NCBI GenBank assembly: GCA_900769795.1
Contig: CAAGHZ010000086.1
Coordinates: 1-19,423, forward strand
DNA length: 19,423 nucleotides
From: Clostridia bacterium
Lineage (GTDB): Bacteria > Bacillota > Clostridia > Monoglobales > Monoglobaceae
Reading direction: 5' to 3'
The position numbers and the translations under genes were made by a program. Within the stretch, counting starts at the first letter, position 1. Each line of letters opens with the position of its first letter. Shown in pieces: positions 13,333 through 19,423 of the stretch. Under the pieces are notes generated by a model. It was not told the DNA's origin, ran no database searches, and saw only the letters and a list, made by a program, of their open reading frames with translations.

Positions 13333-13992
13333 ATGAAAAAAGCCTTGGAAACAATCCTTAAAATCCTTCCATTTGTGATAATGGGAATATTAATAATTAC
13401 AGTTCTGTCATCCAAAGAAGATCCCCGCGTTGATCAAATTCTGTCTTTAATGCCCGACAATTTGTTTCTGGCAGCCCTTTTTCTTATGGGAATGTACGCT
13501 CTTAAAAGTCTGTCTGTTGTTTTTCCTATAATCGTTCTTCAGGTTGCAGCAGGGCTTATATTTCCTCTTTGGATCGCATTGCTTTTAAATATTCTCGGCA
13601 CAACGATTGCATACACAATCCCCTATATAACAGGAAGATTATCAGGTGCCGGCGCAACTGAAAAACTGATAAACAAATACCCAAAGGTAAGAGAAATTAT
13701 TTATATGCAACAAAACAACTCATGGTTTCCGTCATTTATTTTGCGGGCAGTCAGTTGTCTGCCGGCGGATATAGTAAGTATGTGCCTTGGTTCTATTAAA
13801 GTTCCATACACCCCTTATATTGTTGCAAGTGTTGTCGGCACGCTGCCCGGGCTTATCCCTGCAACAATTGCCGGAATGAGTATCTTAGACCCGACATCAA
13901 TAGTTTTTATAGTCTCTGTTATATTGACAATACTGACATCTCTTTTATCCATTATTATATATTGGATTATAAGACGAAAAAATCGCACATAA
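13333..13992 (+). CDS. TVP38/TMEM64-family (VTT domain) membrane protein
   Basis: The 219-residue protein has about six hydrophobic segments: residues 9-26, 43-60, 63-98 (a re-entrant pair), 130-150, 155-180 and 190-213. The VTT/DedA-like core is recognisable in LQVAAGLIFPLWIALLLNIL and TTIAYTIPYITGR, followed by LRAVSCLPADIVSMCLGSI and the glycine/proline-rich VGTLPGLIPATIAG. VTT proteins are inner-membrane transporters or scramblases for lipids and lipid carriers, but the substrate of this subfamily is not known. GGACGGAG precedes the ATG. The flavoprotein gene follows after 33 bases on the same strand, suggesting one transcript, with no obvious biochemical link. Confidence 0.88.
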   Translation: MKKALETILKILPFVIMGILIITVLSSKEDPRVDQILSLMPDNLFLAALFLMGMYALKSLSVVFPIIVLQVAAGLIFPLWIALLLNILGTTIAYTIPYITGRLSGAGATEKLINKYPKVREIIYMQQNNSWFPSFILRAVSCLPADIVSMCLGSIKVPYTPYIVASVVGTLPGLIPATIAGMSILDPTSIVFIVSVILTILTSLLSIIIYWIIRRKNRT

Positions 13993-14025
13993 GACAAAAA
14001 CCTTATTTGAAACGAGGATAAAAAT

Positions 14026-15255
14026 ATGAAAAAACGAGTTATTGTAATAGGCGGCGGCGCCGCAGGAATGATGGCGGCAGGCACTGCCGCAGAGAGAGGG
14101 CACAGTGTTGCCCTTATAGAACAAAATAAAATGCTCGGCAAAAAACTTATGATTACAGGCAAGGGCAGATGCAACATAACCAACGCCTGTGAGGACGTAG
14201 AAACCCTTTTGAAAAACGTAATCACCAATAATCGTTTTTTATATAGTGCATTTTATGGTTTTGACAATATGCAGACCATAGAACTCTTTGAAAAACTTGG
14301 TGTCGAAACAAAGGTTGAACGTGGTGACAGAGTTTTCCCTGTATCTGACAAGAGCGGCGATGTTGTCTCTGCCCTGAGGGACTTTCTAATAAAAAACAAC
14401 GTAGAGATAATAAATGATAAGGTGCTAAAAATATCGGCAGACGATGGCAAGGTATCATCTGTAACGTGCCAAAAGCGCGGAGAGATAAAAGCCGATTCTG
14501 TTATTCTTGCAACCGGCGGGGCATCGTATCCACAGACCGGCTCAACGGGAGACGGATATGCCTTTGCAGAAAGCCTTGGTCACAGCATAACTCCTCTTCG
14601 CCCTTCTCTTGTACCTGTCGAGGTTGAAGAAGATTTTATATCTTCATTGGTTGGATTATCTCTTAAAAACATTTCAATAACAGTTAAAAACAATAAAAAC
14701 AAGACAATATATTCAGATTTCGGTGAGATGATGTTTGCTCATTTCGGACTGACGGGACCTGTGATACTCAGCGCAAGTGCACATATGAAAAACATAGAAA
14801 ATGACAATTATAAAATACATCTTGATTTAAAACCTGCACTTGATGAAAAACAACTTGACGAGAGAGTTTTGCGTGATTTTTCCGTAAACACAAATAAGGA
14901 TTTTATAAACTCTCTGGACGCCCTTCTGCCAAAGGCCCTTATCCCTGTAATCGTTGAACTTTGCGGCATTGACCCACATAAAAAAGTAAACTCTGTAACC
15001 GCGCAGGAGCGCAGACGGCTTACAGAGCTTCTTAAAAATATTGAATTCAATGTTACAGGCCTTTGCCCTATCGAGCAGGCCATAATTACCTCGGGCGGAG
15101 TAAACGTCCGCGAGATAAATCCATCTACGATGGAGTCAAAACTTGTTTCAGGACTTTTCTTTGCAGGAGAAATCATAGATGTAGACGCCCTGACAGGCGG
15201 CTTTAATTTACAGATAGCGTTTTCTACGGGACGCCTTGCGGGCTCTCTCTGCTGA
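14026..15255 (+). CDS. BaiN/HI0933-family FAD-dependent oxidoreductase
   Basis: The 409-residue protein starts with a dinucleotide-binding fold, VIVIGGGAAGMMAAGTAAE (5-23), then the family signature KLMITGKGRCNITN (45-58), VILATGGASYPQTGSTGDGY further on, and the C-terminal FAD-contact region GLFFAGEIIDVDALTGGFN followed by LQIAFSTGRLAGSLC. Length and motif order match YhiN/HI0933 flavoproteins. The member BaiN is described as a bile-acid-pathway reductase in clostridia, but most homologues have no proven substrate, so the name is a family label only. GAGG precedes the ATG. Its last 48 bases overlap the end of the convergent acyltransferase gene. Confidence 0.93.
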   Translation: MKKRVIVIGGGAAGMMAAGTAAERGHSVALIEQNKMLGKKLMITGKGRCNITNACEDVETLLKNVITNNRFLYSAFYGFDNMQTIELFEKLGVETKVERGDRVFPVSDKSGDVVSALRDFLIKNNVEIINDKVLKISADDGKVSSVTCQKRGEIKADSVILATGGASYPQTGSTGDGYAFAESLGHSITPLRPSLVPVEVEEDFISSLVGLSLKNISITVKNNKNKTIYSDFGEMMFAHFGLTGPVILSASAHMKNIENDNYKIHLDLKPALDEKQLDERVLRDFSVNTNKDFINSLDALLPKALIPVIVELCGIDPHKKVNSVTAQERRRLTELLKNIEFNVTGLCPIEQAIITSGGVNVREINPSTMESKLVSGLFFAGEIIDVDALTGGFNLQIAFSTGRLAGSLC

Positions 15256-16392
15256 TGCCTTGCGATAACTTAGTTTGATATTGGTCTGTATTGTCGTTTT
15301 TAGCACACAAAGTATAATCGACAGAGAGTATGTAACACCTGTTGCAATCCAGAACTTCTGCATTGTACTTTCAAGTTCAATATGACCCATATAGTAGTAA
15401 AGGACTGATATTATAAGACAGTGTATCAAATAAATATCATAAGACGCATTAGATATACTTGTCAAAAATCCCTTGCCCATATTCTCGAGGGAAACAGTGA
15501 GGTTTTCTGCATATATATAAAACCCGAAGATCGAGAATATGCAGAACAAAACAACAATTATAGAACTAAATGAGTACTGTATCAGGCCACCATGTTGCAT
15601 ATACGAAAGTATGCAATGTGATATTGCAAGTATAAACCATCCTACGTATATAACGGGCTTTGCGGCTTTGACCGTCTCAACAAATCTATCGTAGTTGAGA
15701 CCGATATACATACCTGCAATCCAGAATATCAAATATGATGTAAAGAACTTGTTTGTATATGCCGCAAGAGTGATTACAGAAACACCTTCGGTTGATATCG
15801 GATTTGCAAAAGGCAGTTTAAGACCGCTTGCCCACTCGATAATCGATAACGAAGCCGTTGGAAAATACATTCTTGATAAGACTGTTACAACAAGGGATAC
15901 AATAATTAAAGTAATACCAAAAATGTTTGACTTAATCTTTGTAATCAACACCCAAAGAGGCATCAGGATATAAAATTGCATAATAAGTACGACAAAGTAG
16001 AATTGAGCGGAGATGTCCCCCCTGAGGATAAACCATCCAAGTTCGCCCCAGTCAAAACGATTAAATCCGTCAAGACGCATAGCATACACAAATACTACAT
16101 AATATACAACAACTGCAATCATATACGGGAGGTACACTCTTAAAAATCTGCCAAGGAGAAACTTTGGATAATTAAATTTTCTCTCGCCATACTTGTAAAA
16201 CAGTTTTATTGCACTTGTAAACACAAAACCGGGTACAGCGAAGGTCATAAGCTTTGTAAGAGACATAAAAACAATAGACGATACACTCCATTTAGGAAAG
16301 GCATCAACACCCTCCGACAAAAGATGTATCGCTATTACGAACATACACATAAAAAATTCATAAACGGATATTTCGGTAATTTTCCTCTTCAT
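15208..16392 (-). CDS. Acyltransferase-3 family membrane protein
   Basis: The 394-residue protein has about ten membrane segments and the features of the acyltransferase-3/OafA-like family: an early conserved His in the first segment (H23 in VIAIHLL), the basic FLLGRFLRVYLPYM loop (about 78-91), and LIHCLIISVLYYYM late in the protein. Such enzymes transfer acyl groups, often O-acetyl, onto surface polysaccharides or peptidoglycan. The C-terminal tail is strongly basic (RKASAERARKASRRKRYL) and is encoded antisense to the 3' end of the flavoprotein gene. GGAGGAAG lies about 11 bases before the ATG. It is a single-gene unit with a good promoter. The acyl acceptor cannot be told from the sequence. 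Confidence 0.88.
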   Translation of the reverse strand: MKRKITEISVYEFFMCMFVIAIHLLSEGVDAFPKWSVSSIVFMSLTKLMTFAVPGFVFTSAIKLFYKYGERKFNYPKFLLGRFLRVYLPYMIAVVVYYVVFVYAMRLDGFNRFDWGELGWFILRGDISAQFYFVVLIMQFYILMPLWVLITKIKSNIFGITLIIVSLVVTVLSRMYFPTASLSIIEWASGLKLPFANPISTEGVSVITLAAYTNKFFTSYLIFWIAGMYIGLNYDRFVETVKAAKPVIYVGWFILAISHCILSYMQHGGLIQYSFSSIIVVLFCIFSIFGFYIYAENLTVSLENMGKGFLTSISNASYDIYLIHCLIISVLYYYMGHIELESTMQKFWIATGVTYSLSIILCVLKTTIQTNIKLSYRKASAERARKASRRKRYL

Positions 16393-16431
16393 TGCTATAT
16401 ACTCTTCCTCCGATTGTCATATATGTTTTTA

Positions 16432-16469
16432 ATTTTACCTTATCAACTCATTTATGTCAACACATAAAT
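16432..16469 (-). promoter_or_regulatory. Promoter of the acyltransferase gene with overlapping inverted repeat
   Basis: Minus strand TTGACA (16460-16455), 17-bp spacer, TAAAAT (16437-16432). The inverted repeat ATTTATGT/ACATAAAT (16450-16469) covers the -35 box, so it could be an operator. No clear plus-strand promoter for the next gene is visible between here and its ribosome binding site. Confidence 0.65.
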
Positions 16470-16518
16470 TTGCCCGGCAGAACCACTATTCTCATTCGTT
16501 ATACACAGGAGGCTATTT

Positions 16519-17412
16519 ATGTCCACACAACAGAACAACCGAAAAGGTCTGCGTCTCAGAGCGAGGCTTCGACTATACAGACAAAAAAATTTAAATAAAA
16601 AGACAGGTATCGGCAAATTTGTTATATATCAGTTACTCACCTTATTTGTCATATTGGTGCTTATCGACCAGGCAATAAACGGCAGATACGAAAATTGCTT
16701 TACATGTGCGTTGACACTTGTTCTTTTTCTTATCCCCAACTTTGTAGAGTCAAAACTTAAAATCACTTTGCCACAAACACTTGAAGTCATTATAATTCTC
16801 TTTATCTTTGCCGCAGAAATGCTTGGCGAAATATACGCCTTTTATATTAAGTTTGCATGGTGGGACAGTATGCTCCACACCCTCAACGGCTTTCTGATGG
16901 CAGCTATAGGGTTTTCTTTGGTTGACATTCTTAATAACAACGACAGATTTAAGTTCCACCTCTCGCCACTGTTTATTGCAATTGTTTCATTCTGCTTTTC
17001 TATGACAGTCGGTGTCCTGTGGGAGTTTTTTGAATTCTTTATGGACCTTGCCTTCAACACGGATATGCAAAAAGATTTTGTACTCACATCCATCACCAGC
17101 GTAAACCTAAGCAGAGACCTTCTCAACAACGTGACAACTCTTGATGGTATCGAAAGCATAATTATAAACGGCCGAAACCTTACGCTAAACGGCTCTGCCA
17201 TGCAGGGCGGAAATTATATAATAAATAACGGTGGCTATCTCGATATCGGCCTTATAGACACTATGTTTGATTTAGTAGTAAACTTTATCGGTGCAGTTTT
17301 ATTTTCAGTTTTTGGATATGTATATATCAAAAAAAGAGGTAACGGCCGATTTATAGAAAGATTTATACCAAGGATAAAAAAAGAGACAACCGAAACCAAT
17401 AAAAGCCTGTAA
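16519..17412 (+). CDS. Multi-spanning membrane protein, DUF2238/YjdF-like
   Basis: The 297-residue protein has a basic N-terminus (1-33), about six membrane segments (roughly 33-52, 60-76, 88-110, 118-138, 150-175 and 257-277), and a polar region of about 75 residues (180-255) before the last segment. The motif WWDSMLHTLNGFLMAAIGF (114-132) followed by VGVLWEFFEFFMD (164-176) and DTMFDLVVNFIGA resembles DUF2238 membrane proteins such as YjdF, where His, Trp and Glu sit within the membrane. No biochemical role is established for the family. AGGAGG precedes the ATG. It is transcribed away from the acyltransferase gene and ends in a strong terminator shared with the AraC gene. Confidence 0.7.
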   Translation: MSTQQNNRKGLRLRARLRLYRQKNLNKKTGIGKFVIYQLLTLFVILVLIDQAINGRYENCFTCALTLVLFLIPNFVESKLKITLPQTLEVIIILFIFAAEMLGEIYAFYIKFAWWDSMLHTLNGFLMAAIGFSLVDILNNNDRFKFHLSPLFIAIVSFCFSMTVGVLWEFFEFFMDLAFNTDMQKDFVLTSITSVNLSRDLLNNVTTLDGIESIIINGRNLTLNGSAMQGGNYIINNGGYLDIGLIDTMFDLVVNFIGAVLFSVFGYVYIKKRGNGRFIERFIPRIKKETTETNKSL

Positions 17413-17443
17413 AATCTGCCATAAGATTTTACAGGCTTATTTT
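17403..17443. terminator. Bidirectional terminator, DUF2238-like gene and AraC gene
   Basis: A perfect 15-bp inverted repeat, AAGCCTGTAAAATCT (17403-17417) with AGATTTTACAGGCTT (17424-17438), has a 6-base loop and a plus-strand T-rich tail. The stems include the stop codons of both convergent genes. Confidence 0.9.
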
Positions 17444-18231
17444 ATCTTTCTGAAATTTTTTCTGTACTGCATCGGAGTCATGTTGTATCTCTTTGGAAAT
17501 ATCTGATTGAGATAATTACTGTTCGCAAATCCACATTCTTCCGAAATACGCGTGATTGGCTTTTTTGAAAAAATAAGTTGCATAACCGCGTATTCAAGTC
17601 TTTTTTCTGTTAAATATTCATGGGGAGTTTTTCCCGTCTCTCTCTTGAACTGTACATATGTAAAACTCGTACTGAGGGCTGCGGCACGCGCAATATCATC
17701 TATACTGATATTCTCTCTGAAATTTTCCTCAATAAACTTACATGCCATTGTAATATTTGCTCCATACCCGGAGTTTTCATCAGGCAGAACAGATGCTTTG
17801 ATATATATTTTTACAAACAACTGTACAAGCAGCGAATCTATCAGCCTTTTATATTCTTCAAGATATTTGGCATCCGTCTTTGACTTTTCATGAAGCATAA
17901 CACATTTCTGAATTGTGTTTTTCATCTCCATATAATCACAGGAACGAATATGGTTTGGAAGCATCTTGATATACTTCTCCTCAAAGGCCTTGTCTCTGCA
18001 GTTAAAATGCAGATAATAACATTCAAAGTCTCCCACAGACCTTCTTCTGTCTTTTGGCTTTCCGAGGAACACATCACCTCTGTGCCGTTCATATCCTAGA
18101 TCATTAAAGTAACTCCTGCTTTTATCCGTGGTGGAAAGTTCGAGTTCATATACAGGGACGATACGCTCAGCCACTTTACCTGTTCGTAATTCCTTTGATA
18201 TATAATATCCGCCATGGGTTATTTCAAACAT
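17437..18231 (-). CDS. AraC-family transcriptional regulator
   Basis: The 264-residue protein has an N-terminal cupin-like sensing region (about 1-150) and a C-terminal AraC DNA-binding domain (about 163-262) with two helix-turn-helix units: ISIDDIARAAALSTSFTYVQ and ITRISEECGFANSNYLNQIF. The second is the highly conserved recognition half, followed by the typical F-KRYNMTPMQYRK ending. AraC regulators of this type usually sense a sugar and activate an adjacent carbohydrate gene. GGAGG sits about six bases before the ATG. It is divergent from the GH16 glycosidase gene across a 112-base region with overlapping promoters, so the glycosidase is its most likely target. Confidence 0.95.
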   Translation of the reverse strand: MFEITHGGYYISKELRTGKVAERIVPVYELELSTTDKSRSYFNDLGYERHRGDVFLGKPKDRRRSVGDFECYYLHFNCRDKAFEEKYIKMLPNHIRSCDYMEMKNTIQKCVMLHEKSKTDAKYLEEYKRLIDSLLVQLFVKIYIKASVLPDENSGYGANITMACKFIEENFRENISIDDIARAAALSTSFTYVQFKRETGKTPHEYLTEKRLEYAVMQLIFSKKPITRISEECGFANSNYLNQIFPKRYNMTPMQYRKNFRKIK

Positions 18232-18277
18232 ATAATCCTCCGAATAGAAAAACGTAATAAATATATAGAAAAAAGCA

Positions 18278-18305
18278 TTGAATAAATATAGTTTTATATT
18301 ATAAC
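18278..18305 (+). promoter_or_regulatory. Possible promoter of the GH16 gene
   Basis: TTGAAT (18278-18283), 16-bp spacer, TATAAC (18300-18305). The weak -10 is what an activator-dependent promoter would show. It overlaps the AraC gene promoter on the other strand. Confidence 0.4.
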
Positions 18306-18325
18306 ATAGTTATATACTTTGTCAA
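18298..18325 (-). promoter_or_regulatory. Promoter of the AraC gene with overlapping inverted repeat
   Basis: Minus strand TTGACA (18325-18320), 16-bp spacer, TATAAT (18303-18298). The inverted repeat TATAAC-ATA-GTTATA (18300-18314) lies across this -10 and the plus-strand -10, so a protein bound there would affect both genes. Confidence 0.7.
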
Positions 18326-18343
18326 TAAAGGAGCGTATATCAC

Positions 18344-19180
18344 ATGAAAAAATTTGAAGTAAACGGACACGAACCAAGTTATCTTCCCGATGGAGAATGG
18401 GAACTTATATGGGCGGACGAATTTGACGGAACAGAACTTGACAGAACAAAATGGGATTTCAGACTAAACTTCTGGGGCAAGCCCTTTGATGCTTACACAG
18501 ACCAAGGTATTGTACTTGATGGCAACAGTCATATAGAACTGCACAGAACCGAAAAAGACGGCCGTTATGTTTCTCCTCAGTTACAGACCGGCTCGAACTC
18601 ATTTGACATACCAAAAAGCGGCACAAAAAACCCTTGGGGAGACAATGAAATCTGGCCTCTCGGTATTCTTGAAAAACCTAAGTTTGTTCATCGATATGGT
18701 TACTTTGAGTGCAGATGCAAGTTCCAGAAAGACCCCGAAACAATGTGGAGCGCATTCTGGGTACAATCACCATCTATCGGCACAAGGTTTGAGCCTGAAT
18801 GGTGCGGAATAGAGTCAGATATCATGGAATGTTTTCATGAGGGAAAAGCCACATGTGGCAACATTATGGGCGGCTACGGCTCACAGTTGAGAGAGCAAGG
18901 CAGACTTATATATGACCTTGAAGAAACAGAGGACGGCTGGCACTACTTTGGTATGGACTGGTCAGAGGATGGTTACGTTTTCTACTGTGATGGCAAAGAG
19001 GTTTCAAGAACCAATGAAAATGTTTCTCACGTACCTGAGTTTATATTGCTCACAACCGAGATTCAAGGTTATCGCAAACCTATCGACGGCTCTGCCCCTG
19101 CGCCTTATGAAATTCAGGGGGAATTTGTTGACGATGCATTTATAGTTGACTTTGTAAGAGTATATGACAGAGTAAAGTAA
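18344..19180 (+). CDS. Glycoside hydrolase family 16 (beta-glucanase-like), no signal peptide
   Basis: The 278-residue protein is a single GH16 jelly-roll domain. WELIWADEFDGTELDRTKW (19-37) is the family opening, and GIESDIMECF contains the catalytic ExDxxE pattern: E157 (nucleophile), D159, E162 (acid/base). YGYFECRCKF before it and GWHYFGMDWSEDGYVFYCDG after it are also typical. GH16 enzymes cut beta-1,3/1,4-glucans, agar, carrageenan and related polymers; the substrate is not evident here. The protein has no export signal, unlike most GH16 enzymes, so it would act on imported oligosaccharides or leave by another route. AGGAG lies about ten bases before the ATG. It is divergent from an AraC regulator, and no sugar transporter gene is in the window. 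Confidence 0.93.
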   Translation: MKKFEVNGHEPSYLPDGEWELIWADEFDGTELDRTKWDFRLNFWGKPFDAYTDQGIVLDGNSHIELHRTEKDGRYVSPQLQTGSNSFDIPKSGTKNPWGDNEIWPLGILEKPKFVHRYGYFECRCKFQKDPETMWSAFWVQSPSIGTRFEPEWCGIESDIMECFHEGKATCGNIMGGYGSQLREQGRLIYDLEETEDGWHYFGMDWSEDGYVFYCDGKEVSRTNENVSHVPEFILLTTEIQGYRKPIDGSAPAPYEIQGEFVDDAFIVDFVRVYDRVK

Positions 19181-19239
19181 GGATACTCCTCTTTTGTTGG
19201 TTATGGGTGACTTTTTAGAATAAATTTATATACAAAAAA

Positions 19240-19268
19240 GGCAGAAGTGACGCTTCTGTCTTTTTTTT
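19240..19268 (+). terminator. Rho-independent terminator after the GH16 gene
   Basis: GGCAGAAG (19240-19247) pairs with CTTCTGTC (19253-19260), with one G-U pair and a 5-base loop, followed by eight Ts. It lies 60 bases after the GH16 stop. Confidence 0.85.
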
Positions 19269-19322
19269 GGCATTTCGCACAAAAATTATTGTTTTTTTTT
19301 AAACATTTCTTAAAAAAAGTGT

Positions 19323-19351
19323 TTGAAATTATCGTTTAAGTATGTTATACT
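19323..19351 (+). promoter_or_regulatory. Promoter near the right edge
   Basis: TTGAAA (19323-19328), 17-bp spacer, TATACT (19346-19351). Transcription would start near 19358 and run off the window. Confidence 0.65.
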
Positions 19352-19359
19352 TATTAATT

Positions 19360-19423
19360 GATGGGCAAAAATCAGAAATTACGTTTTCTGACCCCATCCG
19401 TACAACCGAAAAATAATAAATAA
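19360..19423 (+). other. Structured 5' leader or 20-codon ORF at the window end
   Basis: The RNA from the promoter at 19323 would open with GATGGG (19360-19365), which pairs with CCCATC (19393-19398), enclosing a second perfect 7-bp stem, TCAGAAA/TTTCTGA (19372-19391). The same bases hold an ATG at 19361 followed by 20 codons (MGKNQKLRFLTPSVQPKNNK) and a TAA that is the last codon of the window. There is no ribosome binding site, so translation would have to be leaderless. I cannot decide between a folded leader of the next gene and a small peptide, and I do not recognise a riboswitch class. Confidence 0.35.

Noticed and set aside
19360..19398. Known riboswitch class in the right-edge leader
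   Set aside because: I compared it from memory with fluoride, preQ1, guanidine and tetrahydrofolate classes and found no conserved core; the stem pair alone is not enough.

Overview
The window is AT-rich DNA with GGAGG-type ribosome binding sites, sigma-A-like promoters and short intergenic gaps. Its gene families are typical of anaerobic Firmicutes: an ECF transporter S component, an LUD protein, a DUF2508 (YaaL) protein, a TetM-like translation GTPase, an HtrA protease with its own two-component system, and a BspA-like LRR protein. The best guess is an uncultured Clostridia bacterium, possibly from the gut. This is inferred from family content and motif recognition only.

Layout. (1) Bases 1-2079, minus strand: the first 15 codons of a VWA-domain gene run off the left edge. 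Upstream of it is a tRNA-Pro(CGG) gene that stops after the anticodon loop but keeps a perfect consensus promoter. Next comes an operon of a PP2C-type phosphatase and a membrane-anchored FHA protein with a very acidic, repetitive linker. Together these look like part of a phospho-signalling module. (2) 2195-3479, plus strand: a niacin-type ECF S component and an LUD-domain protein in one operon. (3) 3480-7535, minus strand: truA, a small beta-helix-like protein, and an 847-residue protein that joins a TetM/EF-G-like ribosomal GTPase to a complete Rae1/YacP-type NYN endoribonuclease domain. (4) 7536-8091: no gene, but a MITE-like inverted repeat followed by a modular array of small hairpins. 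(5) 8092-9039, plus strand: a secreted LRR protein with a copper-amine-oxidase-N-like domain. (6) 9082-12675, minus strand: response regulator, histidine kinase and HtrA protease, an arrangement like CssRS-HtrA secretion-stress systems. (7) 12841-13064, plus strand: a DUF2508 gene broken by a one-base frameshift. (8) 13333-15255, plus strand: a VTT/TVP38 membrane protein and a BaiN/HI0933 flavoprotein, whose end overlaps a convergent acyltransferase. (9) 16519-19180: a DUF2238-like membrane protein, then an AraC regulator divergent from a GH16 glycosidase that lacks a signal peptide. (10) 19181-19423: a terminator, a good promoter, and a short structured leader with a possible 20-codon ORF.

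The most interesting item is the TetM-like/Rae1-like fusion. One polypeptide appears to carry both a factor that binds the ribosomal A-site region and an A-site mRNA endonuclease, so ribosome binding and mRNA cleavage may be physically coupled. The truncated tRNA-Pro under a consensus promoter is the second puzzle.
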